Source: Puntigrus tetrazona (lineage: Eukaryota; Chordata; Actinopteri; Cypriniformes; Cyprinidae). From it: DNA of 64,000 nt. Positions 46,307 to 61,500 of the stretch are shown here, in pieces; positions within the stretch are counted from its first letter, which is position 1, and each line of letters opens with the position of its first letter. The stretch is taken from the NCBI RefSeq assembly GCF_018831695.1, contig NC_056713.1:11429532-11493531 (forward strand). The letters are read 5' to 3'. The translations under genes and the position numbers were made by a program. The notes under the pieces are model-generated. The model was not told the origin of the DNA and searched no databases. It was given only the letters and a program-made list of their open reading frames with translations.

Positions 46307-49300
46307 CTTTATTCTTATTTAAGATATATATTTGAATAATATATTTATTTTTATGAACATTTTAATTACATAATTTCACAAACAATCAATTTTTATAATT
46401 AGAGAACAATTTATAATGTTTAATGAAATGTGTAATGTAATTGAAAAGTTTCTACTATATTTTTCAAATAAACGTTTTATTATTTTATTACATCCTGCAA
46501 GCACACGCTAAGGACATGCACATACTTTTATGTGGGAGTTCACTGGCTCTGCAGCATCTCCACGCCTCAGCCGTCAAACAGCTTGCAAGACATCACAAAC
46601 GTGACCTTTAGGGAATACGCTGCAGTGCCGTGGAGTGAAGGAGGAGAAGAGCAGCCACGGGGCTGGAGAATAACCTTGCTAAGAGCGGTCACGAAGGAAA
46701 AACAGCAGCCAGCCATCACTTCCTGTTCATCAATCGCCGGTGAGCGACAGTGGCAGGCAGAATACAGCAAATGGCACTCAAACGCGTCTCGCGTAAATGC
46801 TAGCTGTGACCAAAAGCACGCTGGGAAACGCGGGACAGGACGAGCGCGGCTAACAAAGGCGGTGCAGGTGGCTAGTCTAAAACGCATGAAAGTGAACATT
46901 CAGATGTAAGACAGAAGCGGCTACACTATCTCTCTTGTCTTTTATTTGTCTGTTTCCTCAGGGATCGCTCCTCTGATGTGCTGAGAGGCAATGCCTACTG
47001 GAGCCAGACTGACTGCCTGTTCTGTCAAATCCTGCGCCGCCTCCTCCCTCGCAGCCCGCATGCAGTGGAAGGTGGAAACACGCTTGTCAGTTTTTCTCCG
47101 TTCCCACTGCAGGCGTGTGCTCTTCAACTGTCAGACCCCCGACGCGGGCCCCGACTGACAGAGCCTTTTCTTACAAATAGCTAGTGATGATTCATGCTTC
47201 CGTTTCCAAAAGAAAAATGAAACAGTGCAATTCGCTGCGGATCAAATTCACGGCTAGACTAAATTCATGCTGGCTATATTTGGAAACTAAAGTACATTGT
47301 CAATTTCTACTTTATTAAAAGGAACAGTTCACCCAAAAATGAAAATTCTGTCATGATTTACTCAACCTCGAGTAGTTCCAAATCTGCATGACTTTCTTTG
47401 TTCTGTCGAACATAAAGGAAGATATTTTGAAGAAAGTTTGTGTTTTGGGTCACCATTGACTTCCATTGGGAAAAAAATACTATGGTGACCCAAGTTAATG
47501 GTGACCCAAGCCTGGTTTGGAACTACTTTGAGGGTGAGTACATTTTCATTTTTTGGTAATCTGTTCCTTTAAGGCAGCAGCTAACCAAAACGGAAGTGTT
47601 TTCTGCTTATAATTTAATTCAGTTAATATATATTGAATTAAGTTTCATTTCATCTAATTTTATTTTTGTTTAAAGCCCTTTTTAATTAAGTTTCTTATGC
47701 TCACCAAGGTGTGTACAGTAATATAGTGAAATATTATTACAGAAATATTTATCTCACAACTCACAATTCTAAGGGGGAAAAGTCCGAGAAATTACGAGAT
47801 TTAAAAAAAAAAAAATTCTAACAAATCTGAATTTCTTCAATTTTTTTCCAGTTTACACTTCACAATTAATTCCACCATGCATGAAATAAAAATTAATCCT
47901 GGGTTTATATCTTGCAATTCTCAGAACTGTGAGAGAAAAGTCCAAATTGTTCTATAAAAAGTTGCAGTTACCTCTTAAAATTAGCAGTTAATTGTTGTGG
48001 AAAATGTCACGGTTTTTTAATGATTAACGAACAGAAAATTATTTTAACATTAATGTCATTTTTAAAAAATCTAATGTCTAGTGTCTTCTCAAGCGAATTG
48101 TTTTAATGATATTGATATTTTTAAGACGGAGAATTCAAGCCAGTTACCGTGTATTTCTTGTTGCTGGTCAACTGATCCCTTCTCTCAGCCAGGTGACCAC
48201 TGGCTTGGGGTTTCCGTAGGCAGTGCAGGTCAGAGTAATGCTGCCACCCTCCCTCGCCTCCACATGCTGCGGTGGCGTGTCCGTGAACGTGAGGGGCGCT
48301 GGGGAGAAACAAAGACACGACAAGTTGAGTCCAGACTCTTTCATATTTAATAATCTCAAGTCTCTACGATGTAATTCAGGCCTTCTTTTAATGAAAGCCT
48401 ATGGTGTAATACGATACTGTACATCTGATTACACTGGATATGCAGAACTTTGTGAACGATGACAATCAATCCATTTCAGCACAATTCACACATGCATGTA
48501 CCCAACTATCGAGTGCTAACACAAGTCTCATTGCGCACTTTCAGCGATGAAACTTCCTCCTCATGTGGGTCACCGTTAGCCTACAGCAGTTTTGCTTTCA
48601 ACAGCGCAAACACCTGGTGAAAAACAAACAAAGCAAGCAATTAATGCCTCTGAACATCTGTCCATCTGTGCCTACCATGAGCTTTTTCATCCACACTACA
48701 ATCTGTTGCAGGCTAAACACAAGGGAGAAGAATTTATAGCCCAAAACATCTTGCTGATATCAGCATCAAACAGCTAAAAATATAAATTCTCTAAGGATGG
48801 GTCACAATGGTTGACTAACCCAACCACCAACTAGTCTGCTGTTGAGGTTGACTAGTTTATTCGGTTTTTTTTCATGCATCTCTTTTAGTTTTGATATTTT
48901 TAGCGGTGGTGCTAATTAATGCGCTGACAGCATGTCAAGCAGTTTTCACAGTAAATCCTTTCAGTTTTCACTGAAAGCAAAACCAGTAAAAACCTTTGCG
49001 TTTTAAAGGGATAGTTCATCCATAAATTATAATTACTCACTTAATTACTCAATTATAATTACTATATATGACTTTGTTCTTTAAGACATATATAATAAGA
49101 CTTATATCAAATGTCCTGGTTCTTTCAAGCCTTATAATAGCAGTGAATGGGGGTCAAACTTATGAAACCCTGTAAAGTACATCTATCCATTATAAAAAGT
49201 ACTCCACATGGCGAGGAATATGAGAATATGGTAGTCCAAGCTTTGTTTATAGTAAAAGAAAACCATTCTCCTCTTGGCTTAAATCGCGAGTCCTAACATG

Positions 49301-52300
49301 TTTCTTAACAAATCCTTGTTCATTTTTGGGTGAACTATCCCTTTAAACCACCTCTGCTATCGTCATATATGTCATATCTCATTGTTATTTGAGTTATAAA
49401 TAATGCAAATTGTATTGACACTATGTTGTTTTGCATATCCCTGATATTGACCTAATTTTTTTCTTAAATTCTTTCTTTCCACCATTTCCATCTCAGTTTT
49501 TCATTTGAAGGTACTTTAAGGGACAAACAAACTCCATCACACATCTGCCCTACAGTACTTTCTGGACTCGTCTCACTATGTGTTTTTGGGAAATCTTGGG
49601 CTCACACTGCGAATGACAAACAGAAAACATATTTCAGAAGGCACTTGTCTGAAGGTCTTTCCACATGAACAGATGGTCTGGACAGAGCTCAGTGACTAGA
49701 CGCTCAAAACCTCAACTTTTCTCTGTGCTTCACAGCAGACTTTAACTTCTGGCAAGCAAACAACATCCGCTCTCAAATACTGATTGATGTCTAATTAATA
49801 ATACCTAAATAAAATGTTTCAGGAAGACAGATTTTAAATGCTGAGCTATGGAGTGTTCACAAACTAATTTTGCTTTTGGAAGTGAACTCAGCCAAAAATC
49901 TTCAATGAACCTGTGAAACTCTGGAACGCAGATCTAGGAAACTAGGAAATGTAGATGCACAGTTTCTCATTGCTGTTGACCTCCATAGAGGAACGTCTCA
50001 TGACTAAAAGTGTTTAGATGCACTGTAAAAATGACTAGTTTTAACAGTAAAAAACTGTTTAACACTTAAACGAGTCTCACCATGGTGGTGTTTAGTGTTT
50101 GTGTGAATGACACTGTGCAACTTTTATATGTGTTATTATTTAAAAGCTGCTTGTGATTTGACTTTCTCATCACCAACTGCATTTTCGTGGTTCGAAGGTT
50201 ACAAAACAGATTTCATTACTTCAATAGGTTTGTATAATAACATTATATCAGTTAATACAATTACAGTATTTAACTGTAAATTTAAGTTAAGTTAGTAAAA
50301 CCTACCATATGCTGCTACCATATTTTTACGGTAGAATTTCCGGAAATCACAGCTGCCATTTTTTACTGTAAACTTGACAGATTTTTTACTGGCAAAATTT
50401 TTGAAAAATAATTTATCCTAATGATATTCATGTGGTTTTGAGCCATTCTTTTTTCTGTTGATTCACACATAAATTAAGTAACTATAATAACAGTTCTTTA
50501 AATATAACTCAAAATATTTTATTTTTGTTCCATGAAAAGACATGAGTGAGTAAATGATGAAAGAACTATTTTGAACTTAATTATTTCTTGCTCAAGGGGA
50601 CAATGATGCTATCTGATCCATTGTGGGTTCAAACCAGCAACCTTTAGGTTACCAACTCAGATCTTTAACCACTAGGCTTCACTATTGTGGTTTGGATTGG
50701 TACTTAGTGTCAGAAGCTAATGATCTGTGGCCACTATGGGGGTGGGCAGGATGCTCTGAGAGAGATGAGTGTGATGGCCGCACTGATGAAGGAGTTCTGT
50801 GTGATGACCTGAACGTCTCCACAGTGCCACTACTGTTCTCAGAGCGGGTACGTCTGCCCGGCTGACACCTGCTGGGAACACGCGGGCAGCCGGCCACCCT
50901 CTCACCCGTCCTGGCAGGAAGAACAGCCACTGCCCACATAGGATCCATACACAAGTGGATGCTAATATCGCCGGCTACAGGAAACCAGTGCTGTCAGACT
51001 TTCTGCCCTTGTGAGGCCAGACAGCACCTGCCCCAACAAAGACGCTTTTGGACAAGTGGGGCAGTCTGAATACCAATGAACACCAGTGTTTCTTACAAAA
51101 CTTTTAAGATAAGCTTACACAGTGTGACTGGGTGTTCATATCTGTGATGCAACTAGAATCTGTCCATTGAATAGTGAGTACTGAGCATATCATTCTGTGA
51201 TGTCTCTTTCCAAAAATTGAAATAATGTGGTGGTCTCACGGTGCAAAATGATGTAGCTTAAAATGAAATTAGGCTGCGCTAATGCAAAACAAAATTAGAT
51301 TAAGCCAAAAACATTGTGGTGCAAAACGAAATTATATTACATTAAAAAAACGAGAAAAAATGAATACAGAAAAAAAAACTTGACTGTGCAAAACAAAATT
51401 TGATTGTACAAAGCAACATTGTGCAAAACAAAACAATATATTGCAAAATAAAACTATATTCTGCCAAACAAAAGTAGAACGTGCCAAACAAAACTCAACC
51501 GTAAAAAACTAAAGTTGACTGCACAAAATTTACTTTGCACAAAACCAAGCTTGAACGAAACTACTTTGTAGTAAATAAAACTGTTTGCACAAAACAAAAC
51601 TAAGCTGCCAAACTCGCAGCTATATTTTGTAAAATAAAACTAGATTGAGCCAAAAAAAAAAAAAAACTTACTGTGCAAAACAAAGCTAAATACTGCAAAA
51701 AAAAAAAACAAAACAAGAGGAGATCCCACAAAGAAAATAAAGCTGATGTTAAACAAAACTGGGGTGCACAGAGCAAACATTATGGAAAAAACAAAACTGG
51801 ATTGCACAAAACAATTACCACATTGTGTGAAACAAAATTTTATTGTGCAAAAAATATGAAATTTATAAATCAAACCGAATTGGATTTTTAATATGTGTGA
51901 ACTGAAACTATACACTTTACATACAGAAGATTACGAGTTTTAAAAAGCTATCATCCACATTATGGATGTTATTGTTCAGAAAATGCAAACCAGCACCAAT
52001 TTGGCAAAAAAATGCATATCATAAAAGAAAAGCAGGCTAAAGGTTTATGAATATAAAAATGATTTTAGAGTTCATTTTGATCTCCAACAGCAAGACTTTT
52101 AGGTATCCACATAATAAATGCACGTAAAGCATTTCATCACAAACTGACCAAGTCAGCTAATGGACTGCTCCTTAGAGGATCATCTTTAAAGGCATGACAA
52201 TGCGTGCTTATTAAAAGTCATAAATTGCTTGCATCCCATAAAAAACTAATGCCAAAATCTACTGGGAGGAGCAGTATCTCTACCTCTATCTTTTTCATTT

Positions 52301-52549
52301 CAGTCAAAGACTACCATGGCTGCAGGTCACTCACTCGTCCGCAATCAAAGCAATGTAGTGAATTTCAAACAGGCATTATGTCGTTTAGATTCAAAGCTGC
52401 ATTGCTAGCAAATCCGACCATGAGCCATTTAGCCAAAAGGCTATTATACGCGCTTTATCGTAAAACGTCCTGACGACATATAAAAACCACACACCATCTA
52501 CACGCCGCAATCACTGATATTGACATTTTGGAAAGCACCTAAGGGCCAG

Positions 52550-52594
<45 letters not shown>

Positions 52595-55457
52595 ACGTGA
52601 CTGAGCGAACCGCCGAACTGGCCGTGAATGCAAACGAGGGAGGACATGAATGGCCGCTGCGGCAGTAAAGAGGAAATAGGAAGCCATGAAATAAACCCTC
52701 ACAGATGTTTGCACAAGCGCCACCCGCCACAGCTGCACAGGTGACATTTCTCCGGCTGAAAAAAGACGAAGCAGACACTGAACTCATTCACCCCGGGCCA
52801 AAAACGCACACATACACAAACACGCACCCCGCATTGCAATAATACACCTTCACTTGCGCCTCTCGCTCGCGCTCGCTCTCCCGCCGCTGCTCCGAAATGG
52901 AGAAGCGGCTACTGTGCACTTTCCAAATAAGTCACAGTGATTTCTGCAAGCAAACGGCTGTGGACTTTCAACATGGACGCGAGGTGCAGCAGACTGTTAC
53001 CCTTGCCTGTGTCATTGTTTGAAGTTGGGAATATGCATGAGTCTCACCTCACAGGCATATGTTAAATATACAAATAGCCTGTGCTTACGGAGAGCTGACA
53101 GAGCTGTGCTAATTATACCGTTTCTGTGGATGACACCTCAACGTCTGACAGCAGCCAAATAAATATCAGGTGCTGCTTCATTTCACAATGAATAATCCGC
53201 TGAACGCCGACATGCTAATGACCAAACTATGCAGCAAACACGTACTCATTGCCGTATATCTGATTTGCACTAAAATGACAAATAGATGAAAGCGGCTAGC
53301 ACTGCTCTCTTTTACTGCTCTCAAATTAAAAAAAACAGGTTAGGGTGCAAAAGAGTGCCGGGGGTTTGTGGAAGGAAAAACTAACTAAAAAATAGTACAT
53401 GAAGCAAGACGAAAGAAAACAAAATGAAAGAACTAATTGACCAAATTTGACACCAGTACACTGTACACTGCAAAAACAAACGATATATCAAAAAACTGAA
53501 CAAAAACTACAATTTCTGACAGACTCTGACCTCTAAGACATCCCTTTTATAGCTAATCATGTTACCTGATGTCAGTTAACAGTTAAGTAAATAAGTTGCT
53601 AGATGTTCTCCCAGCTGAATCTTAAGAATTTCTTGCTTTTTAAGCCCTTTTTTTGCCCCCGTGCCAACTTTTTTAAAACCTCAAATTCCTGCAAACTAAA
53701 AAGGTAAAAAGCTTTCACATTACAAGTATCTAAAAAATATAATAACTTTTTTACTTCTGCTTGAGCAGCTTTTTAGAGACGTATTCGTGTCTCTCTTCCA
53801 AATATACCTCTTCTTGGGTACAGCGCTCAGTCCCTCCTGTGCAATTTCAGCCAGGACGACAACAATCATTGACTTCACACTTTTATCACTTCCTCTCTGC
53901 TGCTGTTCACTGAATGGACACATATCTCACTTGGGGATGTGATTCAATAAATGAACACTATAAAGGACCGACAGAGTAGCTTCTCACCAACGTACCACCA
54001 CGGCGTACGCTAATGATTTCTCACCAACACGAGAAGACGCTGTGGTTCCTTAATGACGCCCATAATTATCTTTAATTCCTCTGCCACTGCAGCTCATACA
54101 CACAGGCGACGTACAGTGAGAATCAGTATGCAATGCAGCCAAATACAAAAAGACTCCAGTATTGGAATTAATCTGCTGCGTCAGCACTTGATTTAAGCCT
54201 ACAGCGGCGTTGCGATACTATTAATATGCGACCAAGGGCCTTTTGGATATTGACCCCCAGGCAATGATTACTGAGCTGTGAATCATGATAGTTTACATAT
54301 TGTCTTAATGGATCGTATTAAATTCATCATCTAATAAAATGCAAACACTCACCGTGGAGGAGATAATATATTTCCAGCGGCGCTGAACCATGCCCATAAA
54401 TAATAAATCAGGCAAAATGTGATGTTCAAACGGAATGAGAGGGAGGAACATGACATGACCAAAGCCTTGAGCTACCCCAAATTTGCCTCTGTAGTTTGGC
54501 ACCATGGAAGACATCTCCATTAGTGTAATGGAAATGATGAGATCTCTGCTGCCTGGTGAAATATTACTCTGTTTATTAGACATAAGGGCATGCAGATCTC
54601 AGAGCGGGCCAATGGGTTCCTTTTGAATGCTGGCCCATACCCAACGGCTCATAGTATGGAGTGTAGGCTTCATGAAATCACTTGACAAGCACAAAACAGG
54701 AAGTTTTGGCAGGGCTTATCAGACGATAGCCCCTTCGCGTTCTCAACAAACAGTGTTTGTTACAGTATGTCACAGCTATGAACTCGAACTTGCTACTTCC
54801 TAGTCAGTTTCAAAAGGGATCGGAGTGAATTTGACTGAATGCTACATGCTACTTCTGTGATTTATTCATTTTTCTAGAAATGTGTCAACGTTTAGGAGTT
54901 AACTAACATATAGATTACCTTAAAGGTTACAGACACGGGTTAAATAATTAACCAGAAATCAAATCATTGCCTATTACTGCCCGGTTTACAACGAGAACAA
55001 AATACTGGCTCTAACAAGAGAGACTGAGGGAAACAATGGCAGCAAACCTAGACCACAAGGGACTACATTGCTCATTTCTGTAGCAAGAGCATGAAGGCTG
55101 TTTTTTGTTGGGTCTACCACACATATTAGTCACAGCAGCAGCCAGTCATGAGCGGTAAGAGACAGTCACATCCTCCTCCACTCCTCACAGCTCTGATTTA
55201 CTGCTGATATTAGAAATGAATATGAAATCAAGCCACGATTAGTCCTACTCCACCCCAAAAGCAGACATCCATTAAAAACGAGGGGAGGGGAAAAGAGTGC
55301 ACCAAAAGAGAGAGAGAGAAATAAGGAGAAATGCATTTCGGTCCATCCTGCAGTCTGTGCAGAGTCTCATGAGAAACTGAGTAAGCTACATGCATTCACA
55401 TATGCAGATTTAAGCAAAGCCTTTTACACAAACCACTGCAATGATTAAAACAGCTTG

Positions 55458-55537
<80 letters not shown>

Positions 55538-58500
55538 CTCACCGTTGACTGTGAGATGAACCCAGCTGCCGTTGTGGAAGGTGTCGTATTGTTGCTCCAG
55601 CATGAGGACCCTGCATTCATACCAGCCCTGGTCTTCTGAGCGCACCTGGTCAATCTGCAGAGACGCTTTGCCATGCAGACTGGCTCTACCTAAGAAGCAA
55701 AGAAAAGAGAAGAGTTGAGTGAGACTGCTGCAATGGGACACATATTTCATATCTCATTTAGAATGATCTTCATCTCATTAACATTAGAAAGAGAGTATAA
55801 ACAAATTATGTGTGTGTATATATATATATGTGTGTGTGTGTGTGTATATATATGTGTATATAAATATAAATAAATATAAAATAGATTTATATAAAATTAA
55901 AATAATAACAATACAGTACAATGTAATATAATCAAATATTAGGCCAATATGCAATATATAGTTCTGTGTCTATTATATATCTAGTACTGAAATAACAGAT
56001 TGCACAACTGTAGAAACGCTTTGTAAGTAATACCCAAAGACTTTAATTTAAAAAAAGGGAATAAATAAAAAGCAGCATCAACAAAAGATCTCATTTATTA
56101 AACCATGAGGAGAATTTCATTTTAAATTGTACATAAAACCGTTCTTGCATACACTTTCAATTGAAGTGACAATTTAAGTAAAAATGGTTGTAAGATTTTC
56201 ATTCTTGTGTTGCGTGAAAAGGCTCATTGCGATGTGTCACACATTGTGCTAATGTGAAGAATGTTGCATCCAAAAAACTGACATGACAGACAGCGGCACC
56301 GGTTAATGTAACAAATGCATTGACGTTAACAAACAAGCTGGATGAATTTCAGGCTTGTCTTGATCTCCTTGTTTAAAACGATTCTTACTTCGCTGTCACT
56401 GCATACTGCGCTCTGCTGAAACAGGAAATTTATGTTTTAATTAGCTGTCTATGTAATATTGGTCGGTGGAGATTATTATTAGTTGTTATCTCTATGAAAT
56501 ACAGCCCAGTATTGCCATTATGATCATAGTTAATCACTCCAGCATACATAGAGGGAAAAAACTCTCACGAGTGTTATATGCTATGTAGCTTAAAGTCTAT
56601 GGAGGTCAAAATATAAAAATATAATAATAATATAATAATATTTATGCATTAATTTATTCCACATTTGTGTATTTCTTTATGTATTCATATTTATTTCATA
56701 TAGAAACTTCAATCATTTTTAAGGTTTCACCAATGACAGTTTCGCAAAATGCTTAAACGATACACAGAAAACCAGCATGAGGAGCAATGTATAACATTAC
56801 TAGCAAAGCAATCTTCCCTTGATTTCAGCCCTCCTACACTATCGAATGAAATGTGTGCTGTACTTGAAATAGAAAAGAACAAAGTATCACAGCTCACATC
56901 TGAGTGTTACACGTTCTGTACTAAGAGGCTTAGCAACACTGACAATACAAAATAGTCACAGAAAGTGAGAGATATTTGAGCAGTCAAGCATCTCTCTGTC
57001 TGAACTAAGCCATTCCACAGCTGGCCGCTATCAAAATACAGTATCTCATTTGCCTATTTGAGGACTTTAGCTGGGATTTAATGTTTTCGAACGTTCACTG
57101 CGAGCGTCTCAGACTCCGGCTGGCCTTCATACTTCATGCTGCTGTGTAGTGAGCACTAGATATCATGGCCCTGGGATCACAGCTGCACCTGAGAGAGGAA
57201 ACGGCAGGTTTCCAGAGCAGAAAATCAATACGGCACGGGGCAGAGGAGGCTGCGGTCTTGCAGTAAAAAATAAGGCCTTCAAAATCACAGCTATTTTCGT
57301 GCGGGGTGATAAAGTACTGATGGGATTGGGCATCGGCATCAAAGTTAGGGAGCATCTTCACACTGAATGTTACAGCAAATAAAAGGTGTTCTCAAAGCCA
57401 CTGCTAACAGAACTGCATCATCTTGCTCACTACAGGCTTAAATGCCGTTCAGTGCAAGTGTATTTGAACACTTTTTAACACGTTCTGTGCCAGTGTAGGG
57501 GCTTTCTGTTAACCGGGTAACTAATCAGTAGTCGCATTTTAGTGATTTTAACCACCTCTTGCTTTTATTTGTATTTTATATTTGTATTAATGTATCTCTT
57601 TATTAACACTAAAACACTACCGCGGACTAAAAAAAAACATAGAATGCCTTGGTAACACTAGAAGAGTGCTAAACACAGATCAGTACTCGGCGTGGAACAG
57701 AACTTGAACCTGTTATTTGTGGTGTGTATGTGATTGAATGCAGGTGAGCCTGTGTCGTCAGTGCAGTGGATGATGGGAGTTGAAGTCCGGAGTGAAATAC
57801 AGTGGTGTGGGGCAAGAGTCAATGTGGTGAGGGAGTGATATCTGGTGGTGAGTGAACGGAAGTCCATGGACTGAGTTTCTTCATGAGTTTCTTGAGATTT
57901 ATGCTAAATAGAAACAAAGATATCTACATGACCAGAGCAAAGTAAATGAGACATAAAATGAACAAAAAGAAAAAGACAAAATACATTCAGGTGATATAAT
58001 ATAAAGATATATCAGTTAAACATGTCTCAATAAAATGTATAAAATGTGTATTTACATAACATTTGCCAAGTTTAATGACTACTTTACTCTAATGTGTTCG
58101 CTCCTTGTAGAAAAATGATGGGGCATATAAAACAGACCAAATGGACCACTTGTACCAAAAATTAATTTGATAATTGTTTTGCTAAATAGGAGTTATTTAG
58201 CTTTTTTTACACAACATATATAAAATCATTACAAAAAAAACATTTTTAGAAGCAATACAGAATTTGCATTTTATTTGCTTTGCCACAACATTTCTGTGAC
58301 CATTACATTTTACATCACCTCTTCTGTAACATATCAACATTTTTCCTTTTCATGTATATGGTTTAACCAGAAATTACATTTTAGATTTTTTTTCACAACT
58401 TTTAAAATGTTAAAACTCCGTAAATATAAATACTACACTAGAGATCAACATCCTAAAAATGCATGTACATTTGTTAAAATACGCTTCGAAATGAGCATCA

Positions 58501-61500
58501 GAAAATATGTAACACTAAAATAACTGATTCAGATAAATCAGTTTGGCAGCTCATTACCCTTTTTTCACGTCAAAATTCCGCCCACTTTTATTGTGTTAAC
58601 ATTTTATGAATCATGTTTTACTGCATTTTGATCAAATAAATGCTAATCCCAAACTCTTAAATAGTGACGAATATACAGAAGCTTCAACCCAGCAGATTTT
58701 TGTGAGGGTTCACCTCAGAAGATCACGTTTTATTCAGAGCACTCTACTTTCTGAGCGCACAGGGCCGTTCATTAAGCAAACTCGTTAGGCGCTTAATTAC
58801 CAAAATCCTCCTGCAGGCTTCTTGCCAGCAATGACTGGGGATGGATTTGTGCACAGCGTTTTAGGGGCCCGTAAACAGGCCCGTCCTGAATGAACACAAT
58901 CTGCCTCTAGCTAAGAATCACTTTAGGAGAGCCTGTGTAAATCACATCTAAACTGCTGCAATGATTGCCGCATAGATTGTCCGTCTGCAAGACAATGAGG
59001 ACTCTAATACGCTAAATTGGTGGAGGAATCAGACCCGGAGCTCTGGCAGTGGCCAACAGGGAGAGAGTTTGGGAATTTCTGCGGCAGAAAATTGCATTGT
59101 GAGTTACAGTAATAGCCTTTTGGAGTTCAATGGTAATTGCGTGCGGGTCCAGCCAAACTGTGAGACGAAAGCCTCGTGGCGTAAAGGAACGATACGAAAT
59201 GAGCTGCCATTGAGACGCTATAGTACCCACAGGAGACGATGATATACAGTCACACCGATGGAAGCCTGGAACTGAACATTAGATCTCATATCTAATTTAA
59301 AATGCAATGAGGCCACAACCAAATAGTGCAATGATAGTTAATTCGCTCTCCCCTTCCTCTCCCTTACTAAAATCAATTATTTATTTTATGGTTGAAGAGG
59401 ATTTATGAGAAATTGCGACATAAATATGGGAAGCACAAGTCTTTGCCGGCCTTCTTTTGAGCTTCGACCTCTCATTCAGTGAGGGAACGGTTCAATTAAA
59501 ACGCCACATCCGATAAGCTATCGCAGTACAGCTCTGTTGCAAAACCTAGGGAGCCACCTAACTAGATAACATTTGAAGGCATCATAATTGCACTCTTGAC
59601 ATAAAAGCTGTTGATAAGACAAATAACACATTTTATATACTATAAAGTAATTTCAGTTTATGACATACATAATGACTGCTTAATATTTGCACTTGTTATG
59701 TATTTTAATGTTGTTGTTTTTTCTTATGTTGGAGTATATATATATATTGTTAGCTTGCTGCGAGTTGAGTCTCCTGTGCTCTAATGTAAGGAGAGTTTTA
59801 TGTCTCTGTCTGTAAACAGCGTTCCAAATCATTAAACTAATGCGATTCCAGTGCGGTCAGAATGTATCCCTTAGAATATAGCTGCCTATGTAGACCGCAG
59901 ACGGCGCTGCAGTTAAACAGGTTTTGCAACAAAGCTCTCTCCGTACAGAAAGCAACAGAAGTTTCCAATTTAATAAGGTGTGACATAGCAGTTAAGTGAT
60001 CAAATAATCTCAATCACAGAGATGGATGTGTCTCACGCAGCCCTGCGCCCCGTGTCGCGGGGAAGTGTGCGCTTTGAGAAGTGCTGACAATAGGTGATTT
60101 TTCACCCAGACGGCCAGCAGCAGATCTGCGGTAATTAAGGTTCTGTAATGCACCTTGAAAGAGAATGAGTGCCATGCTAGCAGGCAGCCATTACTAAAGC
60201 TTTTCACAATCCATGTCAAGGGCTGCTCACACTCTCTTTTTCTCCGGGTCGGACAAAGGGCTCGCTTTCGTGTTAAGTAGTAAACATAGAAAAACCGTGC
60301 TTTCGCTCAGGCTCACACAAAATGAGCACATTAGATCAAGTGCAACACTTCTGAATTCAAAAGGAAGACTGATGGTGTGACTGGAACTTTTAATGGTTTG
60401 TTTACAGTTAACAGCTTTCTCTAAATCTGTCACGAGCAGGTAAATTTAATCAAACCCAACCTAAAGCCCTGGGCTCAGTACAAATTCACATACTACTCCT
60501 GCTGCACAGCCCACTGTGTATTTCCATTCTGGTTAGGCCGGTTTATGATGGTCTTTCGCAGTTTTGATGCTGGTGCACTGTGACGTACTTTTAAGAATTA
60601 TTGGCTTCACAAGGTACCCAAAATTTGGAAAATCTATCATTTAAAATCTAGTTTGAGTTGAGTAAATTGTTATTTTTGCATTGAAAAACTGAAGTTGCGC
60701 TACTGATGTCACATGGACTGTTTTACCAATGCATTTACTAACGTTACGTTTCTGGACCTGGGAACATTTCAGTTGTGTTGCTGTCTATGGAGGGTCAGAT
60801 AGCTCTTTTTCATCAAAAAAAAAATCTTAATTTGTGTTACGAAGATGAACAAAGGTCCTGCGGGTTTGAAACGACATTGAAGGTGAGTAATTAATGACAG
60901 ACTTCTGGGGTGAACTAACCCTTTAACTTTTCATTCAGGTTGAAATGCTAAAAATACAGTTTTCAATGAAAGTAACTATGGAAATAGGAAAGTGGTCTCA
61001 GTCTGTTAATTTTGTATTATTTATATACTGATATAGTATTATAAAGCTTAATAATGTTAGTTAAGGTTTTATTGAATAATTTGTACAGTATGCTTCTGCC
61101 AAAGCATAAAAAAATAAATAAGGTAATTGAGACTTTTGGTAAGTTTAGTACTTAAACTTTTCTGATTTTCATTTCAGGGTTCAGGGTTTTGTTCACACTA
61201 GGATTAGGAAGTTATTAAATTATAAGGAATTTTTATTCTGGAATGAACTAATCCTTTACATTAATAATATTTATATTTATATTAGCGCTGGGCAATGATT
61301 GATTGTGATTAATCACATGCAAAATAAATGTGCGTGTGTACTGTGTATATTTATTATGTATATGAAAGATGTACAGTATATATTTAAAAAATATGTACAT
61401 GTATTATGTATTTAAATTCATATAATTTATATGATCTATAAAATATTTAATATACAAACACATTTTTCTTAAAGATATACATGTATTTGGGTGTATTTAT

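Larger units (their letters stand above)
43863..48147 (-). other. igsf9b intron within Ig2
   Basis: Holds a 70-base TA tract and one MITE. Segments at 44160-45000 and 46530-47180 are more GC-rich than the surroundings and have short open frames on both strands, with no recognisable protein. Confidence 0.65.
48299..55542 (-). other. igsf9b Ig1-Ig2 intron
   Basis: Contains a MITE, a SINE fragment, the A-rich tandem array, and TG and GATA microsatellites. No further exon is supported. Confidence 0.7.

Noticed and set aside
46532..46909. 125-codon open frame in the Ig2 intron
   Set aside because: No family resemblance, no splice context, and an equally long frame on the other strand; likely a chance product of GC-richer DNA.
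50590..50690. tRNA gene on the minus strand
   Set aside because: A and B boxes are present but no full cloverleaf or acceptor stem can be drawn; a SINE head fits better.
51225..51865. CRISPR-like repeat array
   Set aside because: The units drift, have no regular spacers, and the DNA is vertebrate.
52511..52787. Open frames with long His-Thr runs
   Set aside because: They are translations of the TG/CA microsatellite in an intron.
55396..55750. Long open frame with repeated Leu-Ser-Ile-Tyr
   Set aside because: The real Ig1 exon ends at 55543; the repeat part is translated GATA microsatellite beyond the donor.
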